NCBI RefSeq assembly: GCF_002234675.1
Contig: NC_019879.2
Span: 10,669,325-10,733,324 of the forward strand
Length of the DNA: 64,000 nt
Source of the DNA: Oryzias latipes
Taxonomy: Eukaryota; Chordata; Actinopteri; Beloniformes; Adrianichthyidae
Reading direction: 5' to 3'
Position 1 is the stretch's first letter. Every line of letters starts with the position of its first letter. The position numbers and the translations under genes were made by a program. The notes beneath the pieces were generated by a model. It did no database searches. It saw only the letters and a program-made list of their open reading frames with translations, and had not been told where the DNA came from. Positions 1 to 14,600 of the stretch are shown here, one piece after another.

Positions 1-204
1 GCAAACATTTAAGGCAGACCTTCAGAAAAAGCCATGATTAATAATATAACACCGAGGTTGAAGATGAAATTGAGGGCTGGAGCAAACTTTTTCATGTAGT
101 TAACAAATTTAGTTCAAATTATTTAATTAACATGATATTAGTTGAAGAGCAAAAGTTCCTTCATGCAATAAATATTAATGTTGATGCTTGGAAATGTGAA
201 ATTA

Positions 205-1804
<1,600 letters not shown>

Positions 1805-1985
1805 GGTGAAGACAGTTAGGCGAAGCAAAGGGAAGACATCACAAAGACACAGAGGGGAAGGAAAAAGGAAAAAGCAGGAGCGGGAAAACAGGAAACGGAT
1901 GACAGAGGAGTGACGGAGGGAGCAGGAGGGAGAACTGGTGTATGAGGTAGACTGCAGCACAATTTGAGGACAGCCCCATCCTCAT

Positions 1986-2005
1986 TCACACACACACACA
2001 CGCAG

Positions 2006-2047
<42 letters not shown>
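1986..2047. repeat. CA dinucleotide microsatellite
   Basis: CA repeats with one short interruption (cgcagg). It lies just upstream of the GRK1 start codon, between the leader and the candidate promoter motifs, and is likely length-polymorphic. Confidence 0.95.
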
Positions 2048-2048
<1 letters not shown>

Positions 2049-2049
<1 letters not shown>

Positions 2050-2072
2050 GAGTCAACACCTTTCAGTAATCC
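2049..2072 (-). promoter_or_regulatory. Candidate photoreceptor promoter motifs of GRK1 (NRL-like and CRX-like)
   Basis: TGAGTCA (2049-2055), the core of the NRL response element, and TAATCC (2067-2072; GGATTA on the gene strand), the CRX/OTX core, lie 11 bases apart about 250 bases upstream of the GRK1 start codon. Adjacent CRX and NRL sites are typical of rod gene promoters. Both motifs are short, so function is inferred from position. Confidence 0.4.
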
Positions 2073-3573
2073 ATTAACACCCCAATGCCCCAGACAAAGT
2101 GTGTGAGCACATGTTAGAACCACTCAAGGAGCACATTCAGGAGTTCAACCAGCAACCTTTCTCCCATAAAAAGAAAAATGTTCAGCAAATTAAAGCAGAG
2201 AATTATTTAAACCAATCAGAGCAGTCTGAAAATATGCTTAAATGTGTTTCGATTTCATTTGGAAAGGATTTGAAAAAGCTGATCAGGTTCCCTCTCCACC
2301 TGTTCTTTTATTTTATGCAATGATCCTAGTCTGACCAGGTGAACGCTTTGGGTTTTTTAATGGAATTAGTCTTTTTTAAGGCAGATTCAAACTGCTAAGC
2401 AGCTTCCTCTGATATGTATTTTTACTGTCTTTTATGGAGACTAGATAATGTTAAAGTTTTTCCAAAGTTTCACATGCAGAGACTATGAGACTAAACCCAT
2501 TCTAACCCATAGGGACATCAGTGTGACAGAAAAAACATCAGAAATGTGTCATGTGGTCCACTTGGTCTGTGGTTTATCCCACACAATTTTCCTTTAAGGA
2601 AAAACAAATCTGGGTTCTTGTTGGTTAGCATAGATGTAAAAGTTTCTGATTTGTAAAGATTGAATTTTATTTTTACATTTTTTGTGCAAGTAATTTATTA
2701 AATATCTTAAGAAACTCCAAAGGAAAAAAATCTGAAGCTGTATTTGTGGCATGTTTGAGCATAATTGTTTGTGTCTTTGCTTTTTTTGGATGAATGAAAC
2801 CCAAATTTTCTCAAGTGTGTTTCAGATGTTGTCATTAACATCAGTAAATGTCAAATGGTTCCTCCTATGGGAGCGTGGGAATGTTGGGTCGTTCAGAAAT
2901 AAATTCAACTCTGGACGATCGCAGGGTTATTATTTTCCGAACGTCATCAAAACCATTGAGTGAATGAATTGTAATTTTCAGCACTGTTTTTACAAAAACT
3001 TTGACTGGCGGGTTTCTTTCTACAAAGTTGAAAAGTGGAGCCTATCTGTTCAAATCCAGCAGTGAAGGATTTTCTGTGATCAGATGTCCCCAGCTGTGCA
3101 GAATCTGTAAGGGAGGCGTAAGGAAGCAACCAAATCAAAATCTAATTTTAGCTGACAGAACTCCTCGGACAGGACTTTTAATAAATTAGTTGCACGCCTG
3201 AATCTCTGTATCCCCTGAATTTGGTTGTTTTTTAGTAAAGAATTTTATTCTTCCAAATGAAGCTTTTACTGTGAAAGTCTTTCTAAAGAAGACAAGCCAC
3301 TTAAGTTTTCATAGATCGGGATTTAGCTTTTTGTATTATTTCATGAGAGCATCCAGTATTTTCTGAATTTTATCTATAAACACTTCATTTCCTTTGAAAG
3401 CACACTACTCACAATCAGCTAGGAGTGTTGTGAAAAACTCAGTGGATGTCATATAGGGTAATTGTTATAGGACAGACACAAAACGGCCTCTCTGTGTTCA
3501 GTGTATCTTACTTATTCGGGTCAAAACCGAAAAAATCTAACAGAAAAACCCTTTTCAATGTGGCATCAGTTTC
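2073..3573. other. Intergenic stretch between GRK1 and transposon debris
   Basis: AT-rich sequence with only short uninformative open frames. No exon resembling the gastric proton-pump beta subunit ATP4B was recognised here, although ATP4B occupies this interval in human and in gastric vertebrates. Confidence 0.5.
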
Positions 3574-3995
3574 AACATTATGTGTCATTCCAAGTGGATA
3601 ATTCAAACAGCCATGAACACACGATGTTACTTTACAGACGAGCAGCTCCACCTGGCAATAGCGCCCCTTCAGGTTGGTAGCAGACAGTCAGGTGTTGCAG
3701 GTAAACTTGGTGAGTCTCAAAGTGTCATCAGCAGACTTGCATCAGGACACAGAACTTCCAATGACAGACCACAACCATGACCAGGACCTAAGGACCTCTG
3801 ACCTCAGACCTGGTTTAGCAAATGCCACACAGCTGCAGGCCGGTTTACCAGATGTGAGGGGTACTGGGGTTTCCAGACAAACTAACAGACTCCTTCACTT
3901 TGGTTTGAATGATAGATGACAGTTGCAGGTGATTCCACTGACACCAAGACACCACAGTGAATGTTTACAGTGGACACAAGACCATGTGACGTAAG
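3574..3995 (+). pseudogene. Tc1/mariner transposase fragment
   Basis: Two overlapping frames (3580-3780 and 3674-3919) together read like the N-terminal half of a Tc1-type transposase. Recognisable pieces are the helix-turn-helix region with SQSVISRL, the segment ATQLQAGL, SRQTNRLL (compare the usual SRQTVRNRL) and the PLTPRHH-like stretch encoded just after 3920. The reading frame changes and stops interrupt it, and the catalytic DDE part is missing. It is a dead fragment, joined at its right side to a TTAA-type MITE. Confidence 0.7.
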
Positions 3996-4016
3996 CAGTG
4001 CAACAATGGTCTACCC

Positions 4017-4574
4017 TCCATGTTCCTGTGGCATTTTTCTGATGGACATATGTGAAGAAAATTAAGATTAAAATTGTATTTTTTTAATTCAAATTGTGGT
4101 GAATCAGGAGTACATGAAAAAACTGCTGTTGGAAAGAGTTTATTTGTTACATAAAAAATCTAGTGGGTGGGCTACAGGCTCCCTGCTCCGCTCCATTCAG
4201 ATGCATCCATTTGCAAATAGATCCATGTACGCCTTTGTTTTCCTCGTCTGAGCTCAAAACAGTAAGGCTGGATAGCTCCAATATTGATCATTTTTGTTGC
4301 ACTGGTAATTTTAGGTTGGGGGTGTGGGAGGCTGTCAGCTAGCTGTAAACTGAGAACTCTCAGCAACGGGAAGGGGAGGCCAGGTTGCTCCGTCCAAACA
4401 GTCCTGCCCACAACTCTGAGGTCATTTTCTGATGAATTACTGCTGCTCTGCACAGAATGTTCTAGAAAACCAGTTTATTTTATTTCATTTTGCCCAAAAA
4501 AATGGCATCATAATTAAAAGACCACTGGGAATGCTTTAACAAAAGATTAAAAGATGATTGGAGTGGGAGTTTAA
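4017..4574 (+). mobile_element. MITE family A, copy 1 (left end truncated)
   Basis: Member of an interspersed family of about 500-580 bp seen at least nine times here. Complete copies begin TTAAAGACCCACTCC and end GGAGTGGGACTTTAA, so the tips are inverted repeats bordered by TTAA. This copy lacks the first bases but keeps the right tip. On the minus strand it carries the family's short open frame starting [10 protein letters not shown] and ending DASEWSGAGSL. Confidence 0.8.
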
Positions 4575-5684
4575 GAGAAAACCTTTTCTTGCCTTAATGA
4601 CAGTTTTATAAAATCCTCAGTCAGATAAAATGTTTTTTTTTTTCATTTGTTCAATCCATCAATCTGGTATTTTGAATATTTTTTGTTACTTTGAGAGCTG
4701 GTGCATGAATTGAAAAAAAAAACACGTAGTAAAACATACTTTAATTTGAAAACTTATATTAGATTACAGAAAAGGTATTTGGAAGAGTCAGTACATGTGT
4801 TGCTCAGTTTTAAAAGGGAGATCTTTGAAGTGAATACACAAAGATCTATACAACCACTCATTTTTGTTACATCAATAATTTTCAAGGTCTATCTTTACCA
4901 CTGGCCTCTAATACTATAAGCTACAATCGTCATAGGATTTATATACGCAATTAAGAAAACAAAGCTTATTTACCTATCAGGAGCCTGGGTCATGACAGAC
5001 GATAACTTGCTGTTGCCTTTTTTTGTAAACACTACAGAGACGATAACAACAGGGCGGTGATAAAGAATTCCTCAACTCCAGAATACAAAACAAAAAAACC
5101 TAGCAAAATAAAATAAAAAGAAAATGGGGAAGCAGCTGCCTACAGAACCGAAGGAAGCCAACCCAGAATAATGGGGATCAAAAACAAACAAACAAAAAAG
5201 AACTATTTGAAATCATTGCCCAGAACACAAAAACAAAAAAGTATCTACACATGTGATGGAGCCCCATCAATGGACGCCATGGAAACAGCCTCCGGCCATT
5301 CAGAATCCATGGTATGGCAAGAACAGAAGACGCAGAGGAACACTGATTATAATGTCTGTCTGCCAAAGTAAATGCAAAATAATAATTCAGTTCACACATT
5401 TTACATTCTCCAACAGCAGGATGATGTAGAGAGGCGTTCAGGAGGGATGGCTTATTGAAAAGTGGGTTAGACATACAGAACAATGGAAACAACAGCAACG
5501 GGTGTAAAAAGCACCTCTGTTCTTTCAATTTTCATCTACACCCCTGAGAGAGCCAAGCAGAAACACAGGCAGGGTCACGGGGAGGGGGGTGTTCGAGAAG
5601 CACACAGGAAGGAGAACAACTCCCACAGGGACTCTGGTTCAAAAGGCTGTGCTTGTTGGAGAGGGGAAGGGGAGGGGGGTTAGG
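4575..5684 (-). other. Probable TFDP1 3' untranslated region
   Basis: Follows the TFDP1 stop codon on the minus strand. The short frames here have no recognisable relatives. I could not fix the polyadenylation site. Confidence 0.4.
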
Positions 5685-8600
5685 TTAGTCTTCGTCATCG
5701 TTCTCGTCATACTCCTCGTCGTCGTCGTCGTCGCCCATGTAAGACACCGGGGTCTCCACACGGGAGCCGCTGTAGTGAGAGTCGTTGGAGCTGGAGGCCA
5801 TGGTGCCGTCGGTGCAGCCGTCACTGCAGCAGGAAAAGAGACAAGCTGAAATGAGGGAGGGAGGGTGGGGCAAAAGATCTGCTTCCTGTCACAAATGATC
5901 AATCAAGAGCTCAAACCTGCTGGCAGGGTAACGCGCTCCGTTGGCAGAGGACCCCCCAGTGATGTACACGTTACTGATGGGGCCTTTGGCCATCTCTGGG
6001 TGAAGGAAAGAAAATGTGGACGTCAAGTTCAAAGACTCCCACCTTTTCCAACTGTGATAGCCGTTACCAACATTAATAAAGGCATCCTTGATAACTGGCT
6101 TTATTTTTTACTTAATGTGGTCTTTGATCATTCAAAATAAGTCACATTTTAAAGAGAAAAATGTTATTTATTGTGAAAATTTCCTGTCAATTGGTATGAT
6201 TGCGGTTGAGAATATGGTTTAACTAGTTAGCTACCTCGATATATTGCAGTTTTTCTGTGTAATTTTATATACTTTGTGTTTACAAAGCACACTGTGTTCT
6301 GGGTCCTAATTGGCTGTTGTCAATCAATCTTCTCCATGCTGTATCTCATGTGCCAAATGTGTTCAGCTTGCAAGATTGACATAAATCTTCAATCTCGTTC
6401 AGATTTTTGTTTTCACTCTATAGCACACGGTTTGTATTTCTATGAAGGTTTGAACGGTGAAAATGGTAAGCCTGAGAAATGTGTGTGTAGTGAGGAGTCT
6501 AGATTAATTGTAAAAAATTATAGAACTACTAGGCGGATTCAATCTAAAGCAGATTATTTTTAGAATGCAACTCCCGGAATAAAGGAGGTACAGCAGTATA
6601 AGACTACTCTAAATAAATAAGTAGACTCCACTTTTGTTTCCTTCAACACACAAAGAAGAAGCACACAAGTGAGCGTCAGATCTGTAAGTACAGAACATTC
6701 AAACAATGCAAAACAGAAAAGTTTTGTTAAAATGAAAAAAGGTAGAACCTATCATTGGATAAGTGGACTTCCATGTAACATGGGTAGATACCAAACCCAA
6801 AATATGTACTGTATATTTTGGAGCATAATGCGCTTGTATAATCCTTTGATTTTCTCATTGAAAAAAAAAATACAAGTTCGACTTTGCGCCCCGTTTGCTT
6901 TAGTACGACAGTTTGCCAAACCACTTGATGGATTGTTGGAGCATTATGGGTATTGTAGTCAGGAACGTGGTGCAGTGTATGTACTGTGCTTCTACAAAAT
7001 GATCTTAAAAAGCAAGAGTATCATTTTAAATTTGATGCATTACAACCGAACAATGTTGAGAGTTTGCCTTCTGTGGTGTTGCTCTCTCTCTCCAAAAGAT
7101 GACTATTGCTGATAATAGGGGCAGAGATGAAAACAATTTACTAAAAAAAATAAAACTTCCCATAAACCCCTCTGACTGGTGGTGTACCTCTTGGCCCCTG
7201 TAGGCCTCTGGGTATTGCAGTCCCCTAAGTTTCATAAAAGGGGGTTCATAAAATGTTTTTGAGGGCTTTCTTTAGCTCAGCTCTTCTTACAACCCTCTTA
7301 TCTTCCTACACCTGTCTGTACTAAGAAACTGTGTCCCGAGCTCCCATCATGTGTTGTGACTTCTTTCTGGTTTCCTCAGACTTTGCTCAGGGCTCATGAC
7401 GTTGCACATCAAGCAGGAGCACAGAGAGCCGTCCCAAAAAGTCCAGATAAGTTCAGGCTTGACTTGCCTCAATTTCAAACAGGTTTAAAGGTACAGGGTG
7501 CACAAAGGAACAGAGACTGCTGACATGTCACTCCTACAGCTCTGTCTAATAAAAATCTGTTAATGTTGAACATTTCTGCCCAGTGAGGGTTTTTTCATCC
7601 TGGGTAAGGATAGCCTCTAAGGAACAGGTTAATATTTTATGCTCTGGTTTTACTTTGCCTGTTGCCTCACTTGTCCATTCTGGAGCCATTTTTACAACTG
7701 CTTCAACAAAGCATTTCATGTTTGAAGTTTCAAAAAAGCTTTAAAGTTAAGGTGACGTCTTCTGTCTGAAAGTCTGTCTGCTTGTGTTAGAATTAACATT
7801 TCTTTGGAGACATAATGCTTGATGCTTCAGGAATGTGTTGGACAAACTAGGAGTGTGACGATAACCGCATCACTGCATTATGGTTTTTTTTAAAGTTCTG
7901 CATATGGTGCATGATTGGAACATAAGCACATTAAACACATTCATCTTTGCTGATAATTTACTTTTTCTGCTACTCCTGTGTTCAGACTTCAATGGTTTCT
8001 GGGGGAAACCTTTTATTGCAGTTCTCCTTCACTCCCTCTTGCGCTGCACGCACTCCCTCTTATATACACACGCGGGTTTCAGCAGCACATACACATCCTC
8101 ATTCTACAACAGAAATTTCCATCTCGCGAGGACATACGACAAATTTACTGCGTTCTACTTATTCATTTCCATTGTATTAATTTTCATTACAAGCTGCATG
8201 CGTTCTTGAGTGCGCAACGGCTTTTGTGTTGGGGGGGTGGGGGGCGCAAGAGTCCCCATCACAGCTATACTCCAGAGTGGTTTAATAAAGAATCAGTCAC
8301 TGTTATTCTGGGGGGAAACTTTTATTACTGTTCTCCTTCACTCTGTAACACTAAACACGAATGCGCACTGTTAGAGTGCGATTAATATCACTACATGTTT
8401 TGTTTGGGAACTATTTTGTGCAGCGCAAAGTTACGTGCCTGTATAAACAAAGCCGGAGCCTCCTGCCCCGTGTTCTTCATGGGTGTCAGGCTTCATGGCT
8501 ACTGGAAAGGTGACAAAGTGTCTGCAGTCTTGTTTATTACTGGGCAATATATAATATTCTGAGAAGATGTCTGTACCAGAGAGCACAGGTGAAGGCTTGC

Positions 8601-11600
8601 ATGCAGCTCCAGAGTGGTCCACTGCAGAAGAATCAACACTCACCCCCAACACACTTGTACCCGTTCAATCTACAACACCTTTATAGTTAGTTCTATAGTT
8701 AGACAGGTCTTAGTTACTGTTATTTGTTATTAAAGAATACTGGGTTGTAATTGTATTCATTTTTGATGCTGCCACCGGGGGATTATATGTGTTTTTTTTG
8801 GGTAGTTGGTTGGTTAACCGCGACACCACGCCGTCATTTGTGATCAAAAATCCCACACAGTCACAGCTCTAGGACAAACACTGTCCCTTTCGGCCTCTAG
8901 TGGCAGATGCTGGCACTCACCTATAACATAAGGCTCAAGCGCTTTGGGCACCAGGCTACGAGCAACCTTCAGGTCCTCTGGAGAACATTTTCCCACTTCC
9001 AAGCCGCAGGCCATGCCCATACGCTTCAGCACCTCGATATCATCATGGATCTCAAACATGCTGTCGAAATTGAACAAATACTCGAACCTGCGGACGAGGG
9101 AGAACAAAAACATCAGAAGGGTGAAACATCCACAGAACTCAGGTGACATGTGACACAAGCTTTAGTGGATTGGAACGATCCATCGAAGCGTGTCTGGGAT
9201 CAACACTTTGACCTCCATAAATATTTGTAATGTGACTGATGAAGTCAGTAAAAGCAGGAGTTGCACAATAGCTGAAAAGTAAAAACTGTTTTGCTTTAAA
9301 ATGGGGGGGGGGGGGGGGGGGGCATTTTTTTATGCAGTTCACCGTTTTCAAAGAGTTGATATACCATCAAAAAAATCTCTAAGATAAAATGAAGGGCTGC
9401 AAAGACGCTTTATATTACTAAATCTGCCTTTATCTTCATCTGCCTTTAGCCAACTACAGCAAAGAATAAAATAAAATTTAAAAAAAAAAAAATCAACATT
9501 TTCAGTCCCAGAGAAGGGAGGGTTGCTTACATTAAGACAGTAATGCTTTAAAAAAAAACCAACAGTTGATCTCCAACTCTGAGCTCAATTCAACAACGAA
9601 GAAAAGTTCTTCAGCCGGAGACATTAATACACGTGTAATGTTGTGCTTGTCCGACTCCGTCTTCACGTCGTCAAACACTTGGAGGCCTTGCAACTGCTGA
9701 GTCACTACAAAGCAAACCTGTTTACGCTCTTCATTTAGACCCCCAGTGTCATAGGGTAGCAAACACACAAGTGTGTACATGTGGGCCTCCCAGCTTGTTC
9801 TCCTCCTCTTTAAAACTGCTGGACTGAAACCACAGCGAGACGGCAGCACAGGGCACTAGGGATGGGTACTGTCTGAACAACAAACCAGTACTTTTGAAAC
9901 TGTTCAGGACCCTTAACTGAGCTCCAACCAGTTCTTCAGGTCAGTTTACCAGCGTTCTGCTGCCACTGGCGGCAACCTTCCAGAGGCAATGTGTATTGCC
10001 CCAGGACAAGACGACATATAGGTGGGCAAGGTGGGAATCGAACCCGCAATATTCCGATCAGAGGTCGACTAACCCTTCACCATGGCTGCCCCTCACGCGA
10101 CATGGTGAAGGAGAGTTATTTTTTAAATAACAATAAATGTTTCTTTGGGGACTTATTTGAGTTAATGAAAAATGGTGCAGCCATGTCTTTGAGCAGCAGG
10201 AGTCGCCCTGCTGCTTCATCGTCGCGGTGATCAAAAATCCCATACCGTCACCGCTCTAGTTTGGCTCCAAAATGGTGCCGTCTCCATCACGACAAAATGG
10301 TGACTGAATTGACTTAATTTTGTTGGCGCCATAAGGGTGACATCTGTCCCTGTGAATGGAATTAATCCATCTGTCAATGGATGGAATTAATAAGCTTTAA
10401 CCTTTCAGTCCCAGACTTTTACCTTATGTTCTGTTAACCTAAACTTAAACATTTCTCTAATGCAAACATAACATTTCATTTCAAGCCAAGTGGCAACACT
10501 AATATCAAAAGCACAGACAGATTTTAGAAAGAAATCGTTGCCATTTCTAACAGGTTCTGGGATTGATGTTTATTTTAAACTTCACTTTCAAATGTTTAAG
10601 AGAAATAGATTTTTATGACTTGTTTCCATTGCTCATAAACAGACCAGATAACCACATACTTGTCATTGGAGATGCTGCAGTCAATGACCGTCTTCTTGCT
10701 GGTGTTGACGATGATAAAAGGAAGGTGGATGATTGAATTAGGGGGTGGGGGTCTGTTTGCTTGCTGCTCCGACTGTCTGTTCCTCTGAACAAGGTTCTTA
10801 AAAGCTATTTGCTGCAAAAACAACAAAACTTATTAAGTTAGAAGCGGCACAAAAGAGGAAGATTGCATTTTGACTTTAGACAGCTTTTATGTAAAGGGAA
10901 TAAATAAAACATAACTAATAAAAATATTCTTTAAGCTGTGAAGTTCTAAAAGCTAGAAAGGCAAAAGGCTTTTGAATTTCATGGCTTTGGCGTTCTTGAG
11001 CTCCACAGACCTCTCAGCCTCTCTAGCATAAGAGCTGCAGAGGACATATATGCAGAAATCAGACAAACACAGACATACAGGTCATCGACCTCTACCTGCA
11101 GAATAAGCTCCTGAAGCTGTGACTGTTTCTGCTTAATCCTCTCCAACCGCCTTTGTCTCTCCACCTACAAAAGTAGCGACCGAGAGTTGCATCAGAGGAA
11201 AAAAGCCAGAATTGGCACACATGTTTAGACCAACCCTCACAATCGTCCTCACCTCTAAATTTTGACACTCTTGCGCTGAGTTGGTGGGCAAACCAATCCA
11301 CTTGATTTCCTTTTTCTCTTTTGAGATGATGTTCATGGCCATGAGCACGTTCAGTGCATCATAAACACGCCGCCGAATATTCTTTTGGTCGTATACATGC
11401 TAGGAAAAAAAAAGGATTTAAAAGATCATTTAAATGAAAGTGTTTTTTTGTTGTTGCGGGTTTGCACCGCCTCAGCCTTTACCGAGTCATTGGGTGACAT
11501 GTGGTTGTCTGCGGAGCTGAACTCAGCAACTAGTTCATCTGCCACTTCATTGTAGGTAGTTACTCCTTTCTTCTGCACTTTCTCACACACTTTCATGGAG

Positions 11601-14600
11601 AAATGCCTCAAGCCTTTTCCGTTTTTCTCTCCTTTCTTACCACGCTTTCTGCAAAGGAAGCATCAAAGCACGCTTCAACATTTACAGCAAACAACTTTCA
11701 AAGTAATCACATTACTTTAAGATACATTTGGAATGCATTATTTTATCAGGAATGACTGGCTAAGCTAAAGGCATTTGAGGACTTACCCTGATGACCAAGG
11801 AGAGGCATCTGCTGTTTGAGTCTGAGTGAGGAACTGGGAGCTGGGTGTGTGTGGACTGTTCACCAAGATCGTGTTTGATACTGATGGTCTCTGGGGCGTT
11901 CCAATCACCTATGAAAACAAGAAGATGACGGAACATTAAAGACTCAACGTGACCTTGTGAGGACTTTAAATTAAAGCCCCACTCTAATGAATATGGTGTT
12001 GTTGATTTTTTCTAGCATGTTCTTGTGGCATTTTTCTGATGGAGGACATACAAAAAAGAAAATTGATCTCATAATTGCATTTCTGAGTATTTTTCTAATC
12101 AAGTCATTGTAAATCAGGTGTTAGAAAAAGAGCTAATTTGTGTCATAGACAATACAACAGGTGGGCCACAAGCTTTCTGCTCTGCTCCATTCTGATGCAT
12201 CCACTTGTAGACCAACGGATCCATGACCGTCTTTGTTTTCCTCGTCTGAGCTGGAATCTGGATCTAAACTGTACGACTGGACAGCTCCAGTTTTGCTCAC
12301 CATTTTTGTTGCACTGACTATTTCAAAATGAGGTTGTGAGGCGCAGTAAGCTAGCAGCAGGGCATTTAAACAGATGGGTGATGGGAAGTGGGGGTGGAGT
12401 TGAATTTCTAATGAACAAATGCCGTTATGCAGAAACTGTCCTAGAAAACGACACAGGTATTGTGATGTGTCAAAAAAAACGGCATAATCATAATGAAAAG
12501 GCCACTGGCGAAGTTTTTACAATAGATCAAGTAACGATCAGAGTTTGACTTTAACATGAGCTCATCTCTGAATTGATGCAAAATGGTGAAATCTTAATCT
12601 TCTTTTTTTTATTAAATACTAAAAATTTGCTTTAATAATAAGAGCTAGAGAACCCTGAAAGGGCGCCTGATGTTAAGCTTTGTCCTTATTGGAACAGGCT
12701 GCATAGAGCTAAATACTCTAGATGTTATATTCATAGCAGGACTGTTATGCAACAGCTTACATGTGCTGGAAGGAACAGTCACTAACTCATCTGGGATGGA
12801 ACAGATAATCAAACTTAGTTTACAGTTCAAATAGTTAGAAATGTAATGAATTAAGCATTTTATGTGTGCTACAGTAATGTTGCAAAGGAGAGTTTGTAAC
12901 ATTTTGGCTGAAATTCAACTGTAGTTTCCTAACAACTCACATTAACGTTTAGATGGTTTGTCTTGGTCTGACACTTCACTTTTTTTCTTCAATCTGCTGC
13001 TTTTTCATTTTAAAAATCGCTAACTCATCTTGCTTTTTTACTTAACCATTGTGCTATCTCCTAGGCACTTTAACGTTGGGAGTTGGGTCATCTAGACCCA
13101 CTACACAGTGCTCTGAACCTTTTTTCTTCAATGATTTGTGATCTTCACTGGTGTCCATGGATTACATGAAATCTTTCCATCTTTATCCACCTTTTTTATG
13201 GTAGGAATAACACATCAATGTAAGGGTGGGGTCATCTAAGATAGCACAAGGGTTAACCAAAAGGGCAAAGGTTTCAGAAAAGTCCAAGACACCTTTGAGT
13301 CTGATTTTACCAGCTGAACAAGTAAAATATTTTAGTACCATCACGAGTCTCACAGGAAATTTTAACAAATGTGATCTGAAATTATTTTGGTGTGAAAATA
13401 ATCTTAAATACGGAAATAAATTGTGTTAAGAAAATGTCAAACATCTATTTTTGGAAGTTTAGGAATATTTAAATTGAGATTGAGCAGCTGGAAATGTTTC
13501 GTTTGCATCCAGAATGAACTTTAGACCCACAAACTCAAGACTTTCTAATGTCCTCTAAAACTAAACCAAAGTGTAAAGGCTAGCTTAGGATGTCATCTAT
13601 TGGACAATAATTGTTTTTATTGTAATAAACACTTAAAAATGAATTTCACAGCTCATCCAGTCCGAACTGTGTTTAAACTCGGACTGGCAGCAGAGCAAAT
13701 CTGAAATCGGTTACACTTGACTTTCTTGATCAATCTAAATAAAACTGCATACTGCTGTGTAAACATTTATCTTGCCCTTTTTAATGCATAGGAACATTCG
13801 AAAAGGAGCAGGGGATTTAGAGGTGCAGCATATAGGATCGGTGTTATTGCAGCACAGAAATATTTTCCAGAGTAAAAGCTGCTCTAAGAATATTAGAGTT
13901 TGTATAGAGACTTGTTTATGGCCTTTATGGTTTTCCCATACTTGCTAGAACATAAGAAGGCGAGGTTATGACAGAAAATGCCTTATATGTGCACTTCTAT
14001 AATGCAACATGAGACCTCCAGAGGATAGGTGATCTATTCCTTCACTAAGGTGATATGTAAGCTGATTTCCGTTGTGTATACATTGCTTGTACATAATGAG
14101 ATGATGGGTGTAATCCTGCTGACTGAAGAGTTGATAAGCTTAGGATCAACTGCCTCCACCTACCCACTGCCCGGTCACCTCACAATGATAATGGAGGGGG
14201 CTTACAATACGAAAAGACAGAGCAGACGAGAGCAACAGGAGGAAACGTGCACAATAGCATGCAGGTCATCCGTAACACTAAAACCCTCTTTTTCTGGTTG
14301 ACACTTCCTTGGAGGAGTGAATTAGGACAAATGGGATCTTACCATGTGTGGCACGTGTTGCACATGTGCTGCAACATTCACATTTGAAGGCCCAAGTGTT
14401 TTGGGTAGTAGCTGTTTGGCCACAGGCGCAGCTGCTGGCTGGACAGCAACCAAGGATAGGATGCCTTAAAGACAAAAGGAGGACAGTAAGAAAAGGAGCT
14501 CCTGAATTAACCTCCATTGGCCCCTGTCGTCCGCGCTCGAAGGCCTAGAGCGGGTTATGCATTCGATGGTCAAAATAAATGTTTAAAGACCCACTCCGAT

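Noticed and set aside
1986-2047. CRISPR-like or other regular array
   Set aside because: Simple CA microsatellite; no spaced direct repeats of CRISPR type were seen anywhere, as expected for a vertebrate genome.
9532-9849. 105-codon minus-strand frame between TFDP1 exons
   Set aside because: TFDP1 exons 10660-10811 and 8921-9087 join in phase to give the conserved SNDKFEYLFNF, so nothing is missing; the frame has no recognised relatives.
10020-10092. Possible tRNA gene on the minus strand
   Set aside because: A B box is present but no complete cloverleaf; the following sequence is a SINE body.
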